Source of the DNA: Roseovarius sp. M141
Lineage (GTDB): Bacteria > Pseudomonadota > Alphaproteobacteria > Rhodobacterales > Rhodobacteraceae
Direction of reading: 5' to 3'
NCBI RefSeq assembly: GCF_024355225.1
Contig: NZ_VCNH01000009.1
Span: forward strand, 1 to 18,357
Length of the DNA stretch: 18,357 nucleotides
Shown one piece after another: positions 1 through 6,490 of the stretch (position 1 is its first letter; the number at the start of each line of letters is the position of its first letter). Position numbers and translations under genes: made by a program. The notes beneath the pieces are model-generated. The model was not told the DNA's origin. It saw only the letters and a program-made list of their open reading frames with translations, and searched no databases.

Positions 1-514
1 TCTGGGCCTCCTGCGCCAGCGAGCCTGGCTATCACACCCGCGCCTTTGTCGGAACGGAGGCCTGGCCCCGAGCTGTGCTCATCGCCGCCAGCGCGCCTGG
101 GTATTTTCGCCCCGGCGCCGGTCTGGGATGATCTGCGGCCCTCAAAAGCCAGCCCTTCCGCGGAGCCTTCGACATCGTCCTCGCCGGATATCCCTACGCA
201 AGCAAAACCTTCAGCGCCGCTGGCAAGCGCGGAGGTGCCGGACGATCCCCGCCACCTCCTGGCCAGAGGTCGCCCGGGTCATCGGCGAGTGCGCTCCGGA
301 ATGGGTCTTCCCCTCGAGAACGTCGCCGGGCACATCACCCTCGGCCTTGAAACCAGTGCTGCGAGAGCTTTGGGACATAAGCTACCGCCTGCGGCGGGCG
401 TTCAGCGCGGCAGAAGTCGGCGCGCCGCACCAGCGACAGCGCATCTTCATCCTGGCCCACACCGATGAGCCTGCATCCCGGCACCGCCAGTTACAATCTG
501 GCAGGCAACAGCGA
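1..514 (+). pseudogene. Remnant of phage DNA cytosine-5 methyltransferase (N-terminal half)
   Basis: This stretch aligns base for base, with a few indels, to 11322-11828, the 5' half of the methyltransferase gene further right. Recognisable pieces, spread over shifted frames, include the target-recognition-proximal segment YFAPAPVWDDL, a degraded motif IV (GYPC altered to GYPYASKTF), a motif VI region, and the segment GAPHQRQRIFILAH near 420-455. The similarity stops at the shared bases 507-514, immediately before the truncated cobW. The catalytic Pro-Cys dipeptide of motif IV is lost and the C-terminal half, with motifs IX-X, is absent, so no methyltransferase activity is expected. The 5' end may lie outside the window. 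I infer a leftover from a second, related prophage. Confidence 0.8.
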
Positions 515-517
515 CCT

Positions 518-753
518 TGACGGTGCAGCAAATGCAGCCGTTGGCCAGTTCCACAATGTTTTCCGCAGGGCAATCCTCATCCGCACAGGATGTCAAAATG
601 TCGCCGTCGACGCCGACGGTGCCGAATTCGTTGACCAGCACAGCATGCTGACGCCCCTTTGAAATGGGTCATCAGGTGGCGGATCAGCGTAGTTTTGCCC
701 GAGCCGAGAAAGCCGGTGATCACGGTCACGGGGATTTTGGCAAGGTCGGTCAT
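518..753 (-). pseudogene. cobW: Truncated CobW-type GTPase/metallochaperone (N-terminal third)
   Basis: The start at 753 opens [19 protein letters not shown], with the Walker A loop [10 protein letters not shown] about 10 residues in. A +1 G in a G run near 657 shifts the frame; after it come the segment [16 protein letters not shown] and the metal-binding motif GCICCTV, which defines the COG0523/CobW GTPases. These proteins handle Co or Zn and insert or deliver it to client enzymes. The coding similarity ends just after GCICCTV, where the sequence becomes the convergent methyltransferase remnant, so about two thirds of the usual ~320-350 residue protein is missing. The ATG overlaps the corrected stop of the DUF1636 gene (ATGA), consistent with translational coupling. 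This is a structural truncation, not only a frameshift. Confidence 0.85.
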
Positions 754-1117
754 TTGGGGGGCCTCCATCGGGGGAATACGGGCAAAGGCTTTTTTGCTTG
801 CGGAAAAACACTGGGGCGTTCACGCCACGGCACAAGGCCATCGGCGGAGGCGGCATAAGCGGCGGCACCTGCAAGGGATTTCGACACTGTCGGCACGGCT
901 CAGCCGTCCATAGATGTAGGTCCATTTTCCGGGCGACGACAGTGCAACAGTCGCCCCTGTGAACAGGCCGACAGGCATTCAACCGGCACGATCTGCACCC
1001 TTCCGGCGCACCTGGCTCGGTCAAGGCTGCGTGCAGCAATGCGCCGGGGCGTGGCGCATCGTCCTGTGGCACCTCGCCAGCGCGGCAAGTCATGCAGACA
1101 TGCAAGGAAGCGGTCAT
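750..1117 (-). pseudogene. DUF1636 metal-binding protein, frame-disrupted
   Basis: A strong ribosome site (AAGGAGA) precedes the ATG at 1117. The start reads MTASLHVCMTCRAGE with an early Cys-x-x-Cys. Later pieces in other frames read VQIVPVECLSACSQG and KWTYIYGRL, then ADGLVPW. These are the Cys-rich signature and order of DUF1636, a small (~120 residue) protein habitually encoded beside cobW and cbtAB. The function is not established; the paired cysteines suggest metal binding. Two missing and four extra bases, all in homopolymer runs, restore one 121-residue frame that ends in an ATGA overlap with cobW. That tidy restoration argues for recent breakage or base-calling error. Confidence 0.75.
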
Positions 1118-1190
1118 TGGCGGGTCTCCTTTCTGGAGATCAAAAGGCGCATGGCGGGCTTCCGGTATTCGCTGACGCAACGGTCACTCC

Positions 1191-1698
1191 TCAACGAAAA
1201 AGCGTCGTGATGGCGGCAAAAAGCGTCCCGTCCACGGCAAGCGGGCCGTGGGTGTTGCTGTTCAGCGTGACCAAAACGATCACCTCGCCTGGTGGCAGAC
1301 GTGGAAGATGCATCCATGCGCCATAAAGACGGCCCAGCTTTTCACCGTTGACATAAACATGCGCATGCCCCTCGCCCGGCACATCCACCAGGCCGACGGC
1401 CCGGCGTGAAGGTGAAGTTTCCGGCATGAACCTGAAGGTTGTAGCCCTCGATCTGGATCGCGGGGTCAGCTCAATTGCAACCTCGTGGCGCACGGAGTGC
1501 GGGGCACCTCAAGCGCAGTGGTGTGCGCGATATCTGCGCGCTGCCGCTGTGGCCCCCCCTTAGTCATGCCGCCATGCACAGCAGCATAACCGTGATCGTG
1601 CCCCATCAAAAGTGACCCCACTGCCCGCAGCAAGCGTGAAGCCTATTCCGCCACCGAACACCAGTCCGATGATGAAAAAGACCAAGCGCCCTGTTCAT
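1191..1698 (-). pseudogene. Membrane-anchored His-rich periplasmic protein of the cobalt operon, frame-disrupted
   Basis: The ATG at 1698 overlaps the cbtA stop (ATGA). After removing one T, the N-terminus reads LFIIGLVFGGGIGFTLAAG, a single membrane anchor or signal segment. It is followed by a His-rich stretch (DGHDHGY, then VHGGM), a beta-rich segment NLQVHAGNFTFTPG, and GEGHAHVYVNGEKLGRLYGA through NSNTHGPLAVDG to the stop at 1191. The whole resembles small periplasmic proteins found beside CbtA/CbtB, with a histidine-containing strand similar in style to DUF4399-like domains. I infer a periplasmic Co/Ni-binding partner of the transporter; no family name is certain. At least five indels break the frame, and not all are +1, so this is the most damaged gene of the operon. 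Confidence 0.6.
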
Positions 1699-2395
1699 GC
1701 GCCAACTCTCGCTGTGTCGTGCGCCTCCTCCCGCCGCCAAAAATAACCGGCGAAGGCGCCCAGCAACACCCACGCGGCCAAACCGACGCCCGCGGCCCGC
1801 GCCGCGAAGAGGGCAGCGATTTCTGGTGGCACTGTGCCACTAAAGCTGTCCGGCTCTGGCGCGCCGATCAAATGAGGTGCTGCCAGCAAGACCACGGCCA
1901 GACCCCGAAGCGCCCAATTGCGCGCAAACGCAAGCAGCCACAGCGCCACCCCCGCCGACACGACCGTGGCAAAACCACCAGACCTGCCTCGCACCCACCT
2001 CTGCCGCCGCCACGCCCGGAACCTCGGGCGCAAGCGTAAAGGCCGGGGCAGGGTGGAATGTGACGAAGCCCGCAATGCCCCAGATCATCCCCATGCGCCC
2101 ATCTATCTGCGCGCCGCGCCCCTCGGCCACTGACATCATCGCCAGCAGGAGCAAGCCATAGCCCGTATAGGTCAGCATCGTGAAGATCACGCTCAGCCCG
2201 TCACGAACCGCATCAAACCCCGGCAACACCGGATGCGCGGTGACCGGATCGGCCCCGAAATGCAACAGTTCTCCACGCTCATAAAGCTCCGCATGCAGCA
2301 AAAACAGGCTGCACGAATGCCAACTGTAGCAGACCGGCAATCAAGCCAGCTACAGCACCAGCGAACAACGCGCTGGTCAAAAATTTAGAGAACAT
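1695..2395 (-). pseudogene. cbtA: CbtA cobalt transporter subunit, two +1 frameshifts
   Basis: The ATG at 2395 lies 4 bases after the cbtB stop. The first helix reads FLTSALFAGAVAGLIAGLLQ, followed by the family signature LLHAELYERGELLHFG. Then come a Tyr-Gly helix (LTYTGYGLLLLAMM), GRMGMIWGIAGFVTFHPAPA, and C-terminal helices ending FAGYFWRREEAHD. CbtA is a predicted multi-helix inner-membrane cobalt permease working with CbtB, often under B12 riboswitch control. One extra T in each of two T runs (about 2310 and 1972) breaks the frame. Removing both gives exactly 232 residues, the usual CbtA length. The TGA at 1697-1695 overlaps the next ATG. Confidence 0.85.
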
Positions 2396-2398
2396 CCG

Positions 2399-2582
2399 TT
2401 AGTGGCAGGGAAAGCCGGTGGCGTGACGCACATCGTGGGCGGCGTCATGCAACGCCGGAGGCCTGAACGTGGCCTGTCAGGGTAATAATCGCCAGTCCCA
2501 GAACTGCCGCGAAAAGCGCGGGCAATATATCAGCGCGCAACTTGCCATGGGATTGGCCCTGAACTTGGGTCAGTGTAGTCAT
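2399..2582 (-). pseudogene. cbtB: CbtB cobalt transporter subunit, one +1 frameshift
   Basis: AAGGAG sits 8 bases before the ATG at 2582. The product begins MTTLTQVQGQ and has one membrane helix, DILPALFAAVLGLAIITL. It then reads LHDAAHDVRHATGFPCH after one extra G (near 2460) is removed. The C-terminal His/Cys tail (H-D-x-x-H-D-x-R-H ... FPCH) is diagnostic of CbtB, a ~60-residue single-pass subunit whose histidines probably bind cobalt. Uncorrected, the frame ends at 2445, before the His tail, so that product would lack the metal-binding end. It is the first gene of the operon, about 50 bases downstream of the cobalamin riboswitch. Confidence 0.85.
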
Positions 2583-2631
2583 TGTAGCTCTCCTTACCGT
2601 CCACCCGACGGCATCGCGTTTCAATCGTGCT

Positions 2632-2800
2632 TGGCAGGTCTCCTGGCTCGCGGGTCGTGGCTGTTTGCCCGCCTTCCCCACCGCACCCGTCGTCGGGTTT
2701 GGCAAGTGGCATGAGGGGCAACAGCTCACCGCTTACAGTCGCGGGGGCGGCTCCAGCTTCGGGCGGCTGCCCTTACTGAATTCCCCTGTTAGGTTCCACA
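2632..2800 (-). promoter_or_regulatory. Cobalamin (B12) riboswitch
   Basis: Read on the minus strand, the element shows the conserved blocks of the cobalamin riboswitch in order: an AACAGGGGAA segment, GCTGGAGCCGCCCCCGCGAC followed by TGTAAGCGG, then GCCACTT, GGTGGGGAAGGC, and the B12 box GCGAGCCAGGAGACCTGCC at the 3' end (2633-2652). It lies in the 5' leader of cbtB. Adenosylcobalamin binding normally shuts off downstream expression, so the operon should be on when B12 is scarce. The aptamer looks undamaged although every gene below it is interrupted. The 50 bases between the B12 box and cbtB contain the Shine-Dalgarno region; I cannot tell translational from transcriptional control. Confidence 0.93.
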
Positions 2801-2834
2801 CATTTCTGCGCTTTTCGGAACACCAAGCCTGCTC

Positions 2835-2863
2835 ATATAACCAGTTTGGTTTCGCATAGGCAA
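2835..2863 (-). promoter_or_regulatory. Probable sigma70-type promoter of the cobalt operon
   Basis: On the minus strand TTGCCT (2863-2858) and TTATAT (2840-2835) are separated by 17 bases. Transcription would start near 2828 and run directly into the riboswitch. The position, just upstream of the aptamer, supports the call more than the boxes alone do. Confidence 0.5.
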
Positions 2864-2910
2864 TACGATTTTCGCTGTGTCGCGAAGCCAGACTGTTTCA
2901 CAAGGAATTT

Positions 2911-2948
2911 CCGGTGGTAAGGTGTGCAATCTTCCCGGAAGTAAGGTG
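2911..2948. repeat. Pair of 14-bp near-direct repeats upstream of the cobalt promoter
   Basis: CCGGTGGTAAGGTG (2911-2924) and CCGGAAGTAAGGTG (2935-2948) match at 12 of 14 positions and start 24 bases apart. They lie about 50-85 bases upstream of the predicted -35 box of the cobalt operon. They may be sites for an activator or repressor, or debris of the transposon remnants that follow. Confidence 0.35.
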
Positions 2949-2984
2949 CTTCATTAGCAAAACTTGTTTGGCAAGACGCATGAG

Positions 2985-3080
2985 GAGATACTGATTGAAA
3001 ACGAGCAGAAACACGACCGCGCGGTCATCTCGATGCTACGGCAGGCCGAAGGCGGCGTGCCGCTTGCCAACCTTCGGTCG
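2985..3080 (+). pseudogene. Possible IS3-type OrfA transposase fragment
   Basis: The segment reads ISMLRQAEGGVPLANL, which resembles the recognition helix region of IS3/IS2-type OrfA proteins (pattern I-x-x-L-R-Q-A-E-x-G-V-P-V-A-x-L). There is no OrfB, no inverted repeat and no complete frame. It joins directly onto the IS66 fragment. The match is short, so the assignment is tentative. Confidence 0.35.
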
Positions 3081-3082
3081 CA

Positions 3083-3272
3083 AGAATTATCTCTTCATGG
3101 GGCAAAAAGGACGGCGGTAAAGTCGCAGCCATCGCCTACACGCTTATCGAAACCGCGCGCATGAACAGCGTCGACCCAGATGTTTGTCTTCACTGAGTGC
3201 TCGACCGCGTCGCAGATCACAAGATGCCCCGCCGCGACGACCTCATGCCGTGGGACTGGGCGGCGGAATAAG
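3083..3272 (+). pseudogene. IS66-family transposase (TnpC) C-terminal remnant
   Basis: After removing one A from the A5 run near 3107, the sequence reads RKNYLFMGQKDGGKVAAIAY, then TLIETARMNSVDP and VLDRVADHKMPRRDDLMPWD up to the stop at 3272. This is the conserved C-terminus of IS66 TnpC transposases (RKNxLFxG ... YxLIETAKxNGxDP ... DxLMPW). An in-frame TGA interrupts the middle (near 3194). Only about 60 of some 500 residues remain and no TnpA/TnpB was found, so this is a dead insertion-sequence scrap. Confidence 0.8.
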
Positions 3273-3299
3273 TGTCAACAACAGTCAGACGGGACGTGT

Positions 3300-3524
3300 G
3301 TGGACGCCGCCAGCTGCCGCCCTCGGGACCGCGATGCTCTCGCTCGGCGCCTGCACAGTGGTTCTGATGTTCGCCAGAGCGTCCGCCCGCCATTGATGGA
3401 GTACAGCCGAGCCGAACAGTCAGGGATGGCCGACGAGATTGAAGCGTCACCTGAGGGCGCGATGATGATCGACTGGCTGGCGGATTACGCCGTGACGCGG
3501 GACCAGGCACGGGCTTGCGGATGA
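3300..3524 (+). pseudogene. Spanin-like phage lipoprotein remnant
   Basis: One frame gives a hydrophobic leader ending in a lipobox-like LSLGAC (about 3339-3356). A second frame then gives PPLMEYSRAEQSGMADEIEA and DYAVTRDQARACG up to the stop at 3524. Small lipoproteins with a Pro-rich segment after the lipobox and a C-terminal DYxxxRDQxRAC end occur in lysis cassettes of Rhodobacterales prophages, in the position of an outer-membrane spanin. A frameshift near 3370-3390 separates the halves. No holin, endolysin or inner-membrane spanin is visible beside it. The assignment rests on layout and short motifs. Confidence 0.35.
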
Positions 3525-4004
3525 TCTGGACGGACAGGTCGGATATAACCCCCGTAAAGTAATATGCGGCGGGACCGCCTAGAGATAGGCCCGATTTGTT
3601 TCACAAGGTTGCGTTTTCAATCGGCCGCGGGAAATTCCACGCATCTGATAACGCCACACTGCATCATCGCACGCCATGGCCGAAGAGTACCGCGTCAGGG
3701 TCACCGGGTCATCCAGCACTGGTCAAGCCAGTCCGAAACGCTACCCGGCCAGCCGCGTGACGCACCGCGCGTGTCGGGATGGTTATCGGAAGTGAGGCGG
3801 AAGGAGATCATGGCGCGATGCTGCCACGGTTTTTTTTCGCAGGGCCGGTTGCAAATCGGTAAGCGTTATATGGCGGTAATCGGTTCCAGCAAACCGCAAG
3901 TCGCGTTTTTTTGCACGCGGTGGCCTGTCGCTGCCCGCTTATGCACGCTGGTGCGGTTTTTCTGGTCCGGTGTTGATGTGGCGTTGATGTAAACCGGACA
4001 AGCA
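3525..4004. other. Unassigned stretch between transposon debris and the att site
   Basis: A plus-strand frame at 3564-3992 is open but its composition (rich in Arg, Ser and Cys) looks non-coding. A shorter frame, ATG at 3676 to the stop at 3792 (MAEEYRVRVTGSSSTGQ), looks more protein-like but is unrecognised. No RNA gene is evident. An 8-T run lies at about 3830. Confidence 0.4.
3972..3990 (+). repeat. Tandem GTTGATGTGGC repeat, left of the tRNA fragment
   Basis: GTTGATGTGGC is followed directly by GTTGATGT. A matching pair (GTTGAGGTGGC twice) lies at 4244-4264 on the other side of the tRNA fragment. Short direct repeats on both sides of a core site are typical of arm-type binding sites of tyrosine integrases; that role is inferred. 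Confidence 0.4.
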
Positions 4005-4031
4005 AAAGCCCGACTGATTAGGTCGGGCTTT
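4005..4031 (-). terminator. Rho-independent terminator downstream of the tRNA fragment
   Basis: A perfect 10-bp stem (AAAGCCCGAC / GTCGGGCTTT) closes a 7-base loop. On the minus strand it is followed by TTTTGCTT. It lies about 25 bases beyond the CCA end of the initiator-tRNA fragment, where the native tRNA terminator would be. This suggests that the sequence left of 4057 keeps the original tRNA 3' flank. Confidence 0.8.
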
Positions 4032-4056
4032 AAGCTTTTGATTTAGCGCTGTTATT

Positions 4057-4103
4057 TGGTTGCGGGAGTAGGATTTGAACCTACGACCTTCAGGTTATGA
4101 GCC
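4057..4103 (-). other. 3' half of tRNA-fMet (CAT anticodon to CCA): probable integration (att) site
   Basis: The minus strand reads GGCTCATAACCTGAAGGTCG, then the T arm GTAGGTTCAAATCCTAC, then TCCCGCAACCA. This is the anticodon loop, variable region, T arm, acceptor 3' strand and encoded CCA of an initiator methionine tRNA. The D arm and the 5' acceptor strand are missing; beyond the anticodon the sequence (4104 onward) is unrelated. A tRNA cut at the anticodon loop with an intact 3' end is the usual footprint of a tyrosine-integrase element that uses the tRNA 3' half as attB. An integrase gene lies 2.9 kb to the right. The complete tRNA should sit at the other element boundary, outside this window. 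Confidence 0.8.
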
Positions 4104-4137
4104 GAAATATCTGCGATTCCAATAACTTAGATATTTC
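4104..4137. repeat. Inverted repeat abutting the tRNA fragment
   Basis: GAAATATCT (4104-4112) and AGATATTTC (4129-4137) form a perfect 9-bp inverted repeat around a 16-base loop. It starts exactly where tRNA similarity ends, so it belongs to the element side of the att junction. It may be an integrase or excisionase binding site. Confidence 0.5.
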
Positions 4138-4243
4138 AGTGACTTACGCGCCAAGCCTTTGATTCCGCGCATTTTCTACTCCGACGACACCCGACATTGA
4201 CCGGGTTTCACCGTCACCGACCGCGCCAAAACGGTGTATGCGG

Positions 4244-4264
4244 GTTGAGGTGGCGTTGAGGTGG
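4244..4264 (+). repeat. Tandem GTTGAGGTGGC repeat, right of the tRNA fragment
   Basis: GTTGAGGTGGC (4244-4254) is followed by GTTGAGGTGG (4255-4264). It mirrors the pair at 3972-3990 in the same orientation, so the tRNA core is flanked by two related tandem pairs. It is a candidate arm-type integrase site. Confidence 0.4.
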
Positions 4265-4459
4265 CCGATCCCTTATCTCACTGGATCATGATCGCGAACG
4301 GCCCTGAGCTGCCATTCATCACGGTCACCATTGCTGCATATAAACGATTGACCTCCCCCCTCCCCACTGAAAAATTCCCGACTGGGGTAAGTCTGTTTCT
4401 TTGAAAGGAGGCGGATGAAGGGCTTTGAAACAGAAAAAATATCCGACCAATGCAATCAA
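4265..4459. other. Intergenic stretch inside the element, no gene recognised
   Basis: The base composition shifts to lower GC here. A short minus-strand open frame (4273-4455) has no ribosome site and no recognisable motif. I see no RNA gene or promoter that I would defend. Confidence 0.4.
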
Positions 4460-4497
4460 GCGATCGTTAGTGACGAGAGTCCGTTACTAACGATCGC
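4460..4497. terminator. Long palindrome at the 3' end of the HD/YwgA operon, probable terminator
   Basis: GCGATCGTTAGT pairs perfectly with ACTAACGATCGC. Three more pairs (one G-U) extend it to a 15-bp stem with an 8-base loop. It lies 27 bases downstream of the last gene of the minus-strand operon. It has no clean T run, so it may be a rho-assisted or processed 3' end, or a protein-binding palindrome. Each arm carries a CGATCG core. Confidence 0.55.
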
Positions 4498-4523
4498 GAA
4501 CTGCGGTTCGGACGATTGTGTGA

Positions 4524-5045
4524 TCACGCCAACAGTGTTTGCGGAATCGGTGTAGGAACATCTATCTGTGACAGGCTGGCCAAGAGAGCCTTGGCATTAG
4601 CTAAGCGCACGGCTGTTGCCTTTTCAGGCTTACGTTGAGCCGTTTCATTCCAGGGATCATCGTAACCATCGTGGGCCAAAAAGACCGCAGTAGCGGCCAG
4701 CTCCAACTCGATCGAGTCGGCAGCAGCGGCAAGGGTTGCAAGGCTATGGCGTGGGTTGCCTTGTTCAAGTTCTTGAACATTATCAATAGTATACGTGGAA
4801 TACGTCCCACCCCATGCCGTTTGATCTTGGCGCTCATTGAGGTTTCCAAACAATGCACCAAACTTTGCAGATGAAGCCAACTCTTCACTGAAAGGGCCGT
4901 AGTGCTTGTATGCAAAACGAAAGCTATCATCGAGACCCGTCGCAGTAAGCAGGTACGCAATCTTCTGTAACCGCGTCCGACCTACGATCCGACCACCTGC
5001 ATCTCGAATGAGATTTGTAACTTCTTCTATCCTAATATCGGACAT
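4524..5045 (-). CDS. YwgA-like protein, partner of the HD phosphohydrolase
   Basis: This is an intact 173-residue frame. The N-terminal third (GGRIVGRTRLQKIAYLLTAT ... FRFAYKHYGPFSEEL) carries the pattern G-R-T-x-L-Q-K-x-x-Y-L-L followed by Y-x-x-Y-G-P-F/Y-S. That pattern is characteristic of YwgA-like proteins and related to the fold seen in SocA/Panacea-type (DUF4065) proteins. The rest is helical and Ala/Leu-rich with no catalytic motif. In Bacillus subtilis, ywgA lies next to ywfO, an HD hydrolase gene, and the same pair occurs here: its ATG overlaps the HD gene stop as TGATG, with AAGGGGAGA upstream, so translation is probably coupled. No biochemical function is established. I infer a regulator or antitoxin-like partner, or a sensor, for the HD enzyme. 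Confidence 0.7.
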   Translation of the reverse strand: MSDIRIEEVTNLIRDAGGRIVGRTRLQKIAYLLTATGLDDSFRFAYKHYGPFSEELASSAKFGALFGNLNERQDQTAWGGTYSTYTIDNVQELEQGNPRHSLATLAAAADSIELELAATAVFLAHDGYDDPWNETAQRKPEKATAVRLANAKALLASLSQIDVPTPIPQTLLA

Positions 5046-6439
5046 CAGTTGATCTCCCCTTCAACAATATCTTTTATTACCTGTAAGGCTTCAGCGTCTG
5101 ATTCATCATAGTATGCGCGAGTCAGCCTATAAACACTCAAAGATTTCACTATCTCGGACCGTTGCCTGATGTCGATCAACTCGCCACCATCGGTACGCAC
5201 GTTGATCTGCTCAGTATAGCCATTGCTACCACCACCTGCCTTGTAGGGCTTTCGTTCGGCCTCATCTGTGATGATACGGGGAACGACTGCCTCTTGCTTC
5301 TTTTCCCATTCTTGTAGCTTCACCACCGCCGAGGCGCAACATTTTTCAATTTTCTCTATATTTTGCAGGTCCATCGAATTGTGGGGGGTCACATCTGTGG
5401 GTAATTTCCGCCCGAATGTCATAGCATTTGAAAAGTTTCCGGTTCAGGAGACGATCTGAAAACTCCGAGAGGATTGGATCATCTGCTTCAAGTAAAAGCT
5501 GAAGTGCGCCCCAAACAGCCGTGTCGTCTAAAGCCAAGGCTGTTTCGAGGCTCTCAGGTTCCTTGGCAAACTTGATCAGTGGATGGTTCGAAGGTAATCC
5601 AGTTTTCCCCACAGCGTCATCTCCAACCAACTCGACGAGTCGAACCAGAACTTCCGCGAATAACTTCTCAGCACCTCGTGTGGTCTTATGAAAATAGATT
5701 GTCGGGTAAAGTTGGAATAACCCCAGAACATAAGATTCAGCCGCTTGTATCGCCTTCGGGCCGATTACGAAGGTCGGTACTGAACCAACAGCCATATCGT
5801 CAACGCCAGTTGTCACTTCACCAATGTCGAGATTGGCCAACAACCAAGTCAGATCAATGGCAGCATGTTCACTTCCTGTCATCATCCGATCACGCTGCAT
5901 GTAATCAAGACGGTCTGCGTCAAATTGACTGGAAACAACTGAGTTGTGAAGCGTGATCTTACCTTCTTTCTTAATCATGTTAGCAACACTTGATGCGAAA
6001 CCATCCATGATATCTGCATTCAGAATTTCAGCAATTTCGCCATTTCGAATAAGCTCATCGCTCATAACTTCATGATCGGCCAGCTTCAACTTCAGACGCT
6101 TTCCAACGGTTTCAAAAGCGTGGCTGAATGGGCCATGACCCACATCATGCACTATGGCAGCAGCCAAGGCGATTTTCTCACGTGACCCCCTGATCATCTG
6201 TCTTCTTCCTGACGATCTCCATAAGTTCTCTAGCCGTATGAAACACGCCGATGCTGTGAGCAAACCGCGTATGCGTTGCGCCTGGATACACAAGTTCGGA
6301 GAAGCCCAACTGCTTTTACTCTACGCAGCCGTTGAAACGGTCTGCTCTGAAGCAGCTTCCATACGACGCGCTCAAGCTCATCACGAGTATCAAACTCAAT
6401 AAGATTATGGACGGGGTCTCGAACTCTTTGAATAGCCAC
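5045..6439 (-). CDS. HD-domain phosphohydrolase of the SAMHD1/YwfO type (three +1 frameshifts)
   Basis: A GTG at 6439 opens [17 protein letters not shown], followed by [20 protein letters not shown] with [13 protein letters not shown], the metal-site motif [17 protein letters not shown], then [14 protein letters not shown] and [13 protein letters not shown]. The order H ... HD ... D(R)LDY matches dNTP triphosphohydrolases of the SAMHD1/YwfO group. These hydrolyse dNTPs to deoxynucleoside plus triphosphate; other members act on different nucleotides, so the substrate is inferred. The C-terminal part ([14 protein letters not shown] ... [16 protein letters not shown]) continues the same protein. 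As written, extra bases in an A run (~6315), a G5 run (~6185) and a C3 run (~5402) break the frame; removing them gives 463 residues. It has its own promoter and is the first gene of a two-gene operon. Confidence 0.8.
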
Positions 6440-6459
6440 GCTGTAAATGTTCTCTTATT

Positions 6460-6488
6460 GTTCTAATCGGGGATGCCTATAAAGTCAA
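6460..6488 (-). promoter_or_regulatory. Probable promoter of the HD/YwgA operon
   Basis: On the minus strand TTGACT (6488-6483) and TAGAAC (6465-6460) are 17 bases apart. The predicted start near 6453 leaves a leader of about 14 bases before the GTG at 6439. No operator palindrome is obvious. Confidence 0.55.
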
Positions 6489-6490
6489 TG

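Noticed and set aside
2894..3608. 12-bp direct repeat TGTTTCACAAGG at 2894-2905 and 3597-3608 as a target-site duplication
   Set aside because: Repeats of this length are expected by chance across the window, and IS66 normally makes 8-bp duplications; no inverted repeats sit next to them.
3564..3992. 142-codon plus-strand gene
   Set aside because: The translation lacks protein-like composition and any ribosome site; left as unassigned.
4057..4140. Complete tRNA gene
   Set aside because: Only the anticodon-to-CCA half is present; the sequence beyond the anticodon does not form a D arm or acceptor 5' strand.
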